Origin: JBCDBW01 sp039182965
GTDB taxonomy: Bacteria > Verrucomicrobiota > Verrucomicrobiia > Verrucomicrobiales > DEV007
Reading direction: 5' to 3'
Assembly (NCBI GenBank): GCA_039182965.1
Contig: JBCDBW010000006.1
Location: 5,960-69,959 of the forward strand
DNA: 64,000 nt
This document shows positions 43,316 through 50,763 of the stretch, one piece after another. A program made the position numbers and the translations under genes. The notes under the pieces were generated by a model, which saw nothing but the letters and a program-made list of their open reading frames with translations, did no database searches and was not told where the DNA came from. Every line of letters begins with the position of its first letter. The stretch's first letter is position 1.

Positions 43316-44134
43316 TTACTCGATCCCCTCCCGCTTCGGCAGCATGGCAAACAGCGGAATATGCGCGTTGAGGCCGAATTGACCCGGATGCCCTCCATAC
43401 GTCTTCCCGTCACTATGGTAGTTCAAGGCGACAATCGCTGCCGTCCAAACATCGGACATCTGAAGGCCTGGCCGAAAGCTGTGCTTCACCGTCATTCGGC
43501 CGTTGCCGTCCGCTTTGAACACGCTTTCCGATCCGTCAGGTGCTCCCAGAGGCAGGTCCAATGTCCCAGTGAACGGCGTCGGTGGTGCCGCCGGAAGAAA
43601 GGCATGCCAAATCGTATACACGCCATTCGGCACAAGCCCCTCAAACTGAAGTTCAAGGGTTCCTTCTCCATCGGCATACTGATAAATCCCTGTTCCGCGC
43701 TGCTTCAGCCACTCCCCAAGGGTCATGCCGAGTGGCTCTCCCTTCGGATAGGGCCCCAGGTCCGTATCATCAAACGGATTGTGCGGGATCAATTCCGCCG
43801 CCGTAAACAGGGGTGCCTCCATGTCATGGTCGCCGTTGGTCGGCCGATAGACTTCGCCGGAGCCCGGTTGGCGCTCGATATACACATCCTGCTCCGCCAT
43901 GTTTGCATCCAGATGCGTGATGAACGCGAGCGTAATCGTGCTCTCCTCGTCTTGAATCTTGGTTTCCGTCGCGACGGCGTTGATGAGGCTCAATAAAGCA
44001 ATGATTATCCAGACGCCACACACACGGGAGTACGGACCAAGCTTCAAGAGCCATGCGGTTCGAAATAGAGTGGTCTGAGTGTCTGAGTATCGATGTCGAT
44101 TGGTAGTCATATTTTGGTTTTGGTTGGTGTTCAT
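43316..44134 (-). CDS. Exported protein of unknown function, cotranscribed with the peroxidase
   Basis: A 272-residue protein. One hydrophobic segment at about 40-56 (VWIIIALLSLINAVATE) looks like a signal or anchor after a long polar leader. The rest is beta-rich (TITLAFITHLDANMAEQDVYIERQPG, FEGLVPNGVYTIWHAFLPAAPPTPF, DLPLGAPDGSESVFKAD), ending with VALNYHSDGKTYGGHPGQFGLNAHIPLFAMLP. No family name comes to mind, though similar proteins are recalled beside cytochrome peroxidases. The start could be ATG 44134 (chosen), TTG 44158 or ATG 44110. It is the first gene after two palindromic operator-like sites. Confidence 0.72.
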   Translation of the reverse strand: MNTNQNQNMTTNRHRYSDTQTTLFRTAWLLKLGPYSRVCGVWIIIALLSLINAVATETKIQDEESTITLAFITHLDANMAEQDVYIERQPGSGEVYRPTNGDHDMEAPLFTAAELIPHNPFDDTDLGPYPKGEPLGMTLGEWLKQRGTGIYQYADGEGTLELQFEGLVPNGVYTIWHAFLPAAPPTPFTGTLDLPLGAPDGSESVFKADGNGRMTVKHSFRPGLQMSDVWTAAIVALNYHSDGKTYGGHPGQFGLNAHIPLFAMLPKREGIE

Positions 44135-44180
44135 CTTCTGGTGAAAGTCGGAAATCAATAGGACAAGATTCGTTATTTTA

Positions 44181-44194
44181 ACTCACTGGTCAGT
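44181..44194. promoter_or_regulatory. Operator-like palindrome O1
   Basis: ACTCACTGGTCAGT, a 14-bp imperfect palindrome matching O3 at 11 of 14 positions. It lies between tetR and the exported-protein gene, 47 bp upstream of the chosen start. Centre-to-centre distance to O2 is 26 bp. Confidence 0.6.
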
Positions 44195-44206
44195 TTTGTT
44201 ATGTTT

Positions 44207-44220
44207 ACTTACTAGTTAGT
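44207..44220. promoter_or_regulatory. Operator-like palindrome O2
   Basis: ACTTACTAGTTAGT, differing from O3 at one of 14 positions. Together with O1 it sits in the A/T-rich leader of the exported protein-peroxidase unit. Confidence 0.7.
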
Positions 44221-44263
44221 TGCCTCGTGCCGTGTGCATTCGCCAAGTCTTGAGAGGTCCCGA

Positions 44264-44863
44264 TCAGGATTCCGCCAGCCCCGCTAAAAGGCGCGCGACG
44301 TCATCCATCGCCCGATCCAGCGGCCAAAGCTCACGCAGCTCCTGACTCGCCATAATCGCCCCACACTGGATCAAATAATAGGTCTCCGTGACCCGGTCGA
44401 CATCGATGCCCGCATACTTTAAATCACTGTCTCGCAGCGCAATCACCGCCTCGCGAATCTCCTCCCGATAACGCTCAGAGAAATCCTTCGCCTCAATCAC
44501 CACCGGGTTCGTGGGATCGGGAATCTCCGCCACCAGATTGAAAAATCCGCAGCCCCGGAAATCATACTCGATCATCGCTTCGCGAACGAGACGCATCGTC
44601 GCCATGAAGCCTTCCTCCGCCGACTTCGCTTCCCTGATTTCCCTGCGCTGCTGCGTTAATACCCGGCGACGTCGCTCCTGCAGATAGGCCACGCAAAGCG
44701 CCTCCTTACTCGGAAAGTGAGAGTAAACGGTAGGCTTGGTTAGCCCTGCCCGCTCGATGATCTGATCGACCGACGTCGCCGCATACCCCTGCTCAAAAAA
44801 CAGCTCATACGCTGCCTCCAGCAGCCTCTCCCGGGAGTCGGTCTGTCGTTTTAAACGCGGCAC
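44264..44863 (-). CDS. TetR/AcrR-family transcriptional repressor
   Basis: A 199-residue regulator. The N-terminal DNA-binding domain is clear: SRERLLEAAYELFFEQGYAATSVDQIIERAGLTKPTVYSHFPSKEALCVAYL. The C-terminal ligand domain (about 60-199) is unlike well-studied members, so the inducer is unknown. A Cys pair is not obvious; there is one Cys in DFRGCGFF. A perfect 14-bp palindrome lies 19 bp before its start codon, and two close copies precede the next transcription unit downstream, which predicts autorepression plus control of the exported protein and the di-haem peroxidase. Confidence 0.92.
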   Translation of the reverse strand: MPRLKRQTDSRERLLEAAYELFFEQGYAATSVDQIIERAGLTKPTVYSHFPSKEALCVAYLQERRRRVLTQQRREIREAKSAEEGFMATMRLVREAMIEYDFRGCGFFNLVAEIPDPTNPVVIEAKDFSERYREEIREAVIALRDSDLKYAGIDVDRVTETYYLIQCGAIMASQELRELWPLDRAMDDVARLLAGLAES

Positions 44864-44881
44864 AGACCCACATGTAAATTA

Positions 44882-44895
44882 ACTTACTAGTAAGT
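44882..44895. promoter_or_regulatory. Operator-like palindrome O3 (tetR autoregulation)
   Basis: ACTTACTAGTAAGT, a perfect 14-bp palindrome in the tetR leader. Its near copies at 44181 and 44207 share the form ACTNACTNGTNAGT. The position close to the start codon suits a repressor site. Confidence 0.75.
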
Positions 44896-45203
44896 CAAAA
44901 TAAAAATGCCATAGCTTCGAAATAAACGGTCCAGATCGCTCTCTCCCTCACCGCCCGCGTTGACCATGATTCCAAACCCTCCGACCCCTCCACCAGCATC
45001 GCCATGCGCTCTCATTCCAATCCCGGCTCCTGCCCCACACCCTATTCCCCACCACAACAAAGATAGGGCGCCCAAATCAAGCCTTCTGCCGTTGCGCCTC
45101 AAGCCCCTTCAGACGATGTTGGTCTTGATACTCTCCCCCCCGCATACACCCACCACGATTCCTTCCTCAAAAACCGCAGGTTCCCTGCTCCCACAGGCGC
45201 CCC
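44896..45203. other. 308-bp divergent gap
   Basis: Holds the upstream regions of tetR (left) and of the second hybrid kinase (right). The left edge is A/T-rich (GTCAAAATAAAAATGCC) and the remainder C-rich. No gene and no further copy of the operator was found. Confidence 0.5.
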
Positions 45204-47597
45204 ATGTCCGTCCGCACGTTCTTCATCGTCATCTTCACCGGCTTCGCCCTCCTTCTCGGAGGCCTCGTCTATATCGCCTACGCTTCCGCCCAAATCGAAG
45301 AAGCCCTCGCCGATAGCGAAGAACGCCGCCTCATGTCCTTCCAACTCGCCGACGAACTCCGCCAAAGTTCCGACGACCTCACTCGCCTCGCGCGCACTTA
45401 CGTGGCCACCGGTAACCCCGTCTACGAAAAATACTTCCACGAAGTCCTCGCCATCCGCGGAGGCCGTGCCCCACGCCCCGAAAACTACGACGGTATCTAC
45501 TGGGATTTCGTCATCGCTACCGGCCGCAAACCAGCCAACGAGGGCCCCCCCGTCGCTCTGCAGTCCCTCATGCGAAAAATGCAATTCACCGATCAAGAAT
45601 TCCGAAAACTCGCCGAATCCGAAGCACGCTCAGACAATCTCGTCCTCCTCGAAGAAGAAGCCATGAACGCCGTCAAAGGCCGCTTCCCCGACGCATCCGG
45701 CCAATACACCATCGCCGGCACCCCCAATTTGGAACTCGCCCGCCAACTGATGTTCAGCCAAAAATACCACGACGCCAAAGCCGACATCATGGAACCCATC
45801 GCCGAGTTCCAAGAAATGATCGACCAACGCACCGGCCGCGAAGTCCAAAATCTCAAGAGAACCGGAAAAGGATACGCCAATGCCGCCCTCGCCTTCGCCG
45901 GCATCGGCCTCTTTTTTACCTTCAGCGCGTTCTTCGTGTTCCACCAACGCATCGTGAAACCCGTGCGCCAGCTCGTCTCCGCCGCGGGCCAAGTCCAGGC
46001 CGGGCAATACGGCCAATCCGTCGACTACCACTCCTCCGATGAACTCGGCAATCTCGCCGATTCCTTCAATCATATGTCCAGCGCCATCGAGAAAGACATG
46101 CTCGAACGCGAAAACACCCATACCGCCCTCGCCCTCGCCAAACAAAGCGCCGACTCTGCAAACAAAGCCAAAAGCGAATTCCTCTCCAACATGAGCCACG
46201 AACTGCGCACCCCCCTCAACGGCGTGCTCGGATACGTGCAAATCCTCCAGCGTGACCGCTCCCTCGCTGCTGATCAACGAAAGAGTCTCGACGCCATCAG
46301 CAATTGCGGCGAACACCTCCTTAACCTCATCAACGATGTCCTCGATCTCTCAAAAATCGAATCCGGCGAACTCGAAATAAACCCCGCACCCACTGACCTA
46401 ACGAAACTCCTCGACGGCGTCCGCGACATCGTAAAACCAAAAGCAGAAAGCAAAGGTCTCACGTTCACGATCAAGGTCGCACCCGAAGTTCCAGGCGGAA
46501 TCCTAGTCGACCCCATGAAACTGCGGCAGGTCCTTATCAACCTGCTCGGCAATTCCGTCAAATTCACCCACGCAGGCGCTGTTACTCTCCGCGTCGCCGA
46601 ATCCCCAAAACACGTCCTCCGCTTTGAGGTTGAAGACACCGGCATCGGCATCGCCCCGGAGAAACTCAACGCCATCTTCGAACCCTTCAAACAAGCCGAA
46701 GGCGGCGAAGCCGAAGGAGGCACCGGCCTCGGCCTCGCCATCAGCCGACGCATCGCCGAAGCCTTCGGCGGAAACCTCACCGCCACCAGCGAACTCGGAG
46801 AAGGCTCCCAGTTTGCACTGTCACTCCCACTCAAACAAACGGATGACATCAAAGGCACAATCCCCGCCTCAACTGCCTCATTTCAAACGGATTCCAATGT
46901 CTCCTTCCGCCTCCCGCCAAGCGAATCACGCTCCGCCCTCATTGCCGACGACCGCGAAACCAATCGCGATATCCTTAACCAAATTCTCACCAATGCCGGA
47001 TTCGAAACCGTCCTCGCCACCGACGGCGATGAAGCCCTCGATCGCCTCCGCGAACGCCCATTCGATGTCTTCCTCTGCGATGTCCGCATGCCGCGCATGA
47101 ACGGCATCGACGTCGTCAAAGCCGTCCGCCGGGACGAACAACTCAAATCCAATAAAGTCATCGCCGTCACCGCCAGTGTCTTCCCCGAGTTCCGTCACCG
47201 AGCCCTCGAAGCCGGCTTCGATGATTTTCTCATGAAGCCTCTCCGCGTCTCCGAACTTGTGGAAAAACTCAGTTCAATACTCGATCTTAAATTCACCACC
47301 ATCGCGATCGAAGGCGGAAAAGACAACGCGATTCGGGATATCGATCCCACCGAACACTTCGAAAACCTACCCGCCGACATCACCTCAGAACTCGCCGCCG
47401 CCGCCAAAGTCCGTAACCTCACCAAGCTCGGCGAGATCGCCGCCTCGCTCGTGCGCACCGAAGACACCGCCCCCGCCGGCCAACACCTCGAACACCTCCT
47501 AGCCGCATTCGACTTCGATGGACTCCGTATCATCGCCGACACCCTCGAACAATCATCCGCCTCCTCCCGCGACCAGACTCACCAACCCCCCGCTTGA
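45204..47597 (+). CDS. Hybrid sensor histidine kinase with HAMP and receiver domains
   Basis: A 797-residue membrane kinase. Helix 1 is at about 5-28 (FFIVIFTGFALLLGGLVYIAYA). An outer helical sensor of about 200 residues follows, with helix 2 near 231-248 (ALAFAGIGLFFTFSAFFVF) and HAMP to about 300. HisKA has His332 in SNMSHELRTPLNGVLGY; HATPase has DTGIGIAPEKL and GGTGLGLAISRRIAEAFGG; the receiver has Asp626 in FLCDVRMPRMNG; then a helical tail. It lacks the GAF domain of its relative at 35263 but shares long identical stretches from HisKA to the tail, so the two are duplicates with swapped sensors. A single-domain response regulator starts 4 bp after its stop and is probably its partner. 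Confidence 0.93.
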   Translation: MSVRTFFIVIFTGFALLLGGLVYIAYASAQIEEALADSEERRLMSFQLADELRQSSDDLTRLARTYVATGNPVYEKYFHEVLAIRGGRAPRPENYDGIYWDFVIATGRKPANEGPPVALQSLMRKMQFTDQEFRKLAESEARSDNLVLLEEEAMNAVKGRFPDASGQYTIAGTPNLELARQLMFSQKYHDAKADIMEPIAEFQEMIDQRTGREVQNLKRTGKGYANAALAFAGIGLFFTFSAFFVFHQRIVKPVRQLVSAAGQVQAGQYGQSVDYHSSDELGNLADSFNHMSSAIEKDMLERENTHTALALAKQSADSANKAKSEFLSNMSHELRTPLNGVLGYVQILQRDRSLAADQRKSLDAISNCGEHLLNLINDVLDLSKIESGELEINPAPTDLTKLLDGVRDIVKPKAESKGLTFTIKVAPEVPGGILVDPMKLRQVLINLLGNSVKFTHAGAVTLRVAESPKHVLRFEVEDTGIGIAPEKLNAIFEPFKQAEGGEAEGGTGLGLAISRRIAEAFGGNLTATSELGEGSQFALSLPLKQTDDIKGTIPASTASFQTDSNVSFRLPPSESRSALIADDRETNRDILNQILTNAGFETVLATDGDEALDRLRERPFDVFLCDVRMPRMNGIDVVKAVRRDEQLKSNKVIAVTASVFPEFRHRALEAGFDDFLMKPLRVSELVEKLSSILDLKFTTIAIEGGKDNAIRDIDPTEHFENLPADITSELAAAAKVRNLTKLGEIAASLVRTEDTAPAGQHLEHLLAAFDFDGLRIIADTLEQSSASSRDQTHQPPA

Positions 47598-47600
47598 TCC

Positions 47601-47972
47601 ATGTCCACGCCACGCATTCTCCTCGTCGACGACAATACGACCAACCTCCAAGTCCTCTTTCAGGCCCTCAGCCCCGAAGGATACGAACTCCTTGTCGCGC
47701 AGTCCGGCGAACAAGCCCTCGAATCCGTCGCCGAAGTCCTCCCAAGCCTGATCCTCCTCGATGTAAAAATGCCCGGTATCGACGGCTTCGAAACCTTTCG
47801 CCGCCTCCGCGCCGACGAAAAAACCAAGGCCATCCCCATCCTCTTCCTCTCCGCCCACGCCAACGTCGAAGCGGTCCAGGAAGCCGATGCCCTCGGGGCT
47901 GAAGGTTACTTCACCAAACCCTTCCAGTTCGATGATATCCTCAAAAGGGTCCGCGAATTGCTTCACTCATAA
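47601..47972 (+). CDS. Single-domain response regulator (receiver only)
   Basis: A 123-residue CheY-like receiver without an output domain. The acidic pair is in ILLVDDNTTNLQVL, the phosphoacceptor is Asp54 in LILLDVKMPGIDGFE, the switch Ser is in ILFLSAHANVE and the Lys in GYFTKPFQFDDILKRV. The start lies just after the hybrid kinase stop, so it is translated from the same message. It could pass phosphate on to a phosphotransfer protein or act by binding a partner; no HPt gene is in the window. Confidence 0.93.
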   Translation: MSTPRILLVDDNTTNLQVLFQALSPEGYELLVAQSGEQALESVAEVLPSLILLDVKMPGIDGFETFRRLRADEKTKAIPILFLSAHANVEAVQEADALGAEGYFTKPFQFDDILKRVRELLHS

Positions 47973-48096
47973 GACCTCGCCCATTCGCCGCCCTGCCCTT
48001 GCATCCCACGCCGTTCTGGCCCTTATTCCAAATTCCAGTTTTTCCTCCCCTCACCCCGTCGCTTCCCCCATCCTTTACCCACCCAAGCCACCAATC

Positions 48097-48987
48097 ATGC
48101 CCAAAGTCTACATCGACGGCCAACTCCTCGACGAAGCCGACGCCAAGATCTCCGTCTTCGACCACGGCCTCCTCTACGGTGACGGCATCTTCGAGGGCAT
48201 CCGCCTTTACGACGGCCGCGTCTTCGAACTCGATACCCACATCGATCGCTTCTTCGATTCCGCCCGCGCCATCGAACTCTCACTCCCCCTCGATAAAGCC
48301 GCCCTCACGGAAGCTATCCTCGAAACCATCCGCGCCAACAATCTCCAGGACGGATACGTTCGCCTCCTCGCTACCCGCGGTGCCGGGGGCCTCGGCCTCA
48401 ATCCCTACCTCTGCGAAAAAGCGTCCATCATCGTCATCGCATCCAAAATCGCCCTCTATCCCGAGGAAAAATATCAGGAAGGTCTCACCGTGGTCACCTG
48501 CGGCACCCGCCGCCCTTCCCACGCGGCCCTCAGCCCTGCCGTCAAATCCCTCAACTACCTCAACAATGTCATGGGCAAAATCGAAGCCATGCACGCCGGT
48601 GCCGATGAAGGCGTCATGCTCAATGAACAAGGCCTTGTCTCCGAATGCACCGGTGACAACATCTTCGTGGTGAAAGATGGCGCCGTCACCACCCCTCCCG
48701 TCGCCGCAGGCATCCTCGACGGTATCACCAGGCGTATCGTTATCGGTTTGATCGCCGACCTCGGCCTTCCTATCAGCGAACCGATGATGACTCGCTATGA
48801 TCTCTACACAGCAGACGAAGTCTTCCTCACCGGCACCGCCGCGGAAATCATTTCCGTCGTCGAATACGATAATCGCACCATCGGAGACGGTAACCCCGGT
48901 CCCGTGACTCTCCAGTGTATCGAAAAATATCGCGATCTAACCAAGACCACGGGAACACCGATTTACAACGCCGTCCCCACGGCCTAA
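48097..48987 (+). CDS. ilvE: Branched-chain amino acid aminotransferase
   Basis: A 296-residue fold-type IV PLP aminotransferase, which makes or degrades Val, Leu and Ile. Evidence: VYIDGQLLDEADAKISVFDHGLLYGDGIFEGIRLYDGRVFELDTHIDR at the start, RLLATRGAGGLGLNP, the PLP lysine in SPAVKSLNYLNNVMGKIEA, LNEQGLVSECTGDNIFVV, and EVFLTGTAAEIISVVEYDNR. The combination and length fit IlvE rather than D-amino acid aminotransferase or aminodeoxychorismate lyase, though the families are close. The ATG at 48097 begins the family sequence; upstream codons belong to the previous gene in another frame and intergenic DNA. Confidence 0.92.
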   Translation: MPKVYIDGQLLDEADAKISVFDHGLLYGDGIFEGIRLYDGRVFELDTHIDRFFDSARAIELSLPLDKAALTEAILETIRANNLQDGYVRLLATRGAGGLGLNPYLCEKASIIVIASKIALYPEEKYQEGLTVVTCGTRRPSHAALSPAVKSLNYLNNVMGKIEAMHAGADEGVMLNEQGLVSECTGDNIFVVKDGAVTTPPVAAGILDGITRRIVIGLIADLGLPISEPMMTRYDLYTADEVFLTGTAAEIISVVEYDNRTIGDGNPGPVTLQCIEKYRDLTKTTGTPIYNAVPTA

Positions 48988-49066
48988 GTTCGATGTGTCC
49001 ACCCTGTCCATCACCGCGAAATCAACCCAATCACGGGGACCTCTCCCCAATACTCTGACCCGAAAC

Positions 49067-49570
49067 ATGCAAAAATGCGACGTCTGCAACGACCAGGAAG
49101 CCACCGTCTTCCTCACTCAGATCGTCGACGGCAAAATGCAGAAAGTAAATCTCTGCCAAGCCTGCGCCGACGAAAAAGGCGTCGATGATCCCACCGGCTT
49201 CGCCCTTGCTGATCTCCTTCTCGGCCTCGGCAGCCAGGAAGCCGTCAAAAAGTCTTCCGACGAAGCCGTATGCGAAGAGTGCGGCTTCACGCAATCCGAC
49301 TTCAAGAAAACCGGCCGCCTCGGCTGTGCAGGTTGCTACAACATCTTCGGAGATGGTCTCGATTCCCTTCTCAAAGCCATGCACAAGGGCACCCGCCACG
49401 TCGGAAAAGTCCCCGTCCCCTTTCAACACACCAAGGAACTCCAGGAACGCATCCAACGACTTCAGGGCGAACTCGATACCGCCGTCGCCGACGAGGCCTT
49501 CGAAACTGCCGCCTCCCTCCGCGACGAGATCAAGACACTCGAAACAGAAGCCGCTAAAGCAGGCGCCTGA
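49067..49570 (+). CDS. mcsA: McsA-like zinc-binding activator with UvrB/UvrC motif
   Basis: A 167-residue protein of the McsA kind. Four CxxC pairs are visible: CDVCND, LCQACADEKG, VCEECGF and LGCAGCYNIF. They are followed by the UvrB/C-type helical motif ELQERIQRLQGELDTAVADEAFETAASLRDEIKTLE. McsA is the partner of the protein arginine kinase McsB, whose gene follows directly, and the pair marks proteins for ClpCP. The ATG at 49067 is chosen because the first zinc motif begins right after it; an earlier GTG at 48995 has no family support. Confidence 0.92.
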   Translation: MQKCDVCNDQEATVFLTQIVDGKMQKVNLCQACADEKGVDDPTGFALADLLLGLGSQEAVKKSSDEAVCEECGFTQSDFKKTGRLGCAGCYNIFGDGLDSLLKAMHKGTRHVGKVPVPFQHTKELQERIQRLQGELDTAVADEAFETAASLRDEIKTLETEAAKAGA

Positions 49571-49632
49571 TGATTCGGCCATGCCCGCTCCTCCTTGATC
49601 GATCCGCCGCTCCGCTGCCTCCCGAAGCACAC

Positions 49633-50763
49633 ATGATGAAGTTCTCCACACTGATGCGAAAGCCAGCCGACTGGATGCAAGGTCAGGGCGGAGACAGCTC
49701 CATTGTCCTCAGCAGCCGCATCCGTCTCGCCCGCAACATCAACGAGTACGCCTTTCCCGGTTGGGCCGCCAAGGATGATCGCGTCCATGTCCTCCACGAC
49801 CTCAAGTCCACCCTCGAAGCCCTCCCCGAGATGAAGGACGCCTTCTCCGCCGACCTCCAGAACCTAACGTCCATTGAGAAACAAGTCCTCGTCGAACGCC
49901 ATCTCATTAGCCGTGAACACGCCGCGAAAAGCAACGGCAGCGCCGCCATCGTCAACCGCAAGCAGTCCCTCAGCATCATGGTGAACGAAGAAGATCACCT
50001 CCGGATGCAGGCCATCCGCCCCGGCCTCCGCCTTCGCGAGGCATACGAGTTGCTCGACAAAGTCGACACCGATCTCGAAACCGAGGTCGTATACGCCTTT
50101 GATAACACACTCGGATACCTCACCGCTTGTCCAACGAATCTCGGCACCGGCCTCCGGGCCTCCGTCATGCTCCACCTCCCCGCCCTCGTCCTCAGTGAGC
50201 AAATCAATCAAGTCATCCAGGCCGTCAACAAAATCGGCTTCGCCGTGCGCGGACTCTACGGCGAAGGCACCGAGGCCCTCGCCAATCTCTTCCAGGTCTC
50301 CAACCAGACCACCCTCGGCGATAAAGAACTCGAAATCGTCGCCCGCCTCGAAAAAATCGTCCAGCAAATCATTCAGCACGAAGAAAATGCCCGCGCCAAA
50401 CTCGGCGAAGAAAAACGAACCACCCTCAACGACCAAATCGGGCGCGCCTTCGCCATCCTCAAATACAGCCATATCATCTCCTCGAAAGAAGCCCTCAACC
50501 TCCTCTCCATGATCCGCTTGGGATGCGACCTCGGCTATTTCCCCCCCGAAAATGGCGGCCTCGCCAATCTCCTTCTGATGGAAATCCAGCCCGCCCACCT
50601 CCAAATTGAAGCCAAAAGGAAACTCTCCGCCGAAGAAAGAGACGCCTTGCGCGCCGAAATCACGCGGCGTAAGTTAAGAAACCTCCCGGAACCCGGCCAC
50701 CCCGCCGCCTCTGGCGACGGGGATGGGGGAGACCACGACCCAATCAACTGGAATGATGAATAA
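49633..50763 (+). CDS. mcsB: Protein arginine kinase McsB
   Basis: A 376-residue member of the phosphagen-kinase fold that phosphorylates protein arginines to tag them for ClpCP. Signatures: SSIVLSSRIRLARNINEYAFPGW, the substrate loop with VNEEDHLRMQAIRPG, LGYLTACPTNLGTGLRASVMLHLP with the catalytic Cys, and RGLYGEGTEALANLFQVSNQTTLG. The C-terminal tail is Gly/Asp-rich. The start is ATG 49633 or the adjacent ATG 49636. The gene's last 11 bases overlap the start of clpC. CtsR, the usual fourth member in Firmicutes, is absent. Confidence 0.94.
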   Translation: MMKFSTLMRKPADWMQGQGGDSSIVLSSRIRLARNINEYAFPGWAAKDDRVHVLHDLKSTLEALPEMKDAFSADLQNLTSIEKQVLVERHLISREHAAKSNGSAAIVNRKQSLSIMVNEEDHLRMQAIRPGLRLREAYELLDKVDTDLETEVVYAFDNTLGYLTACPTNLGTGLRASVMLHLPALVLSEQINQVIQAVNKIGFAVRGLYGEGTEALANLFQVSNQTTLGDKELEIVARLEKIVQQIIQHEENARAKLGEEKRTTLNDQIGRAFAILKYSHIISSKEALNLLSMIRLGCDLGYFPPENGGLANLLLMEIQPAHLQIEAKRKLSAEERDALRAEITRRKLRNLPEPGHPAASGDGDGGDHDPINWNDE

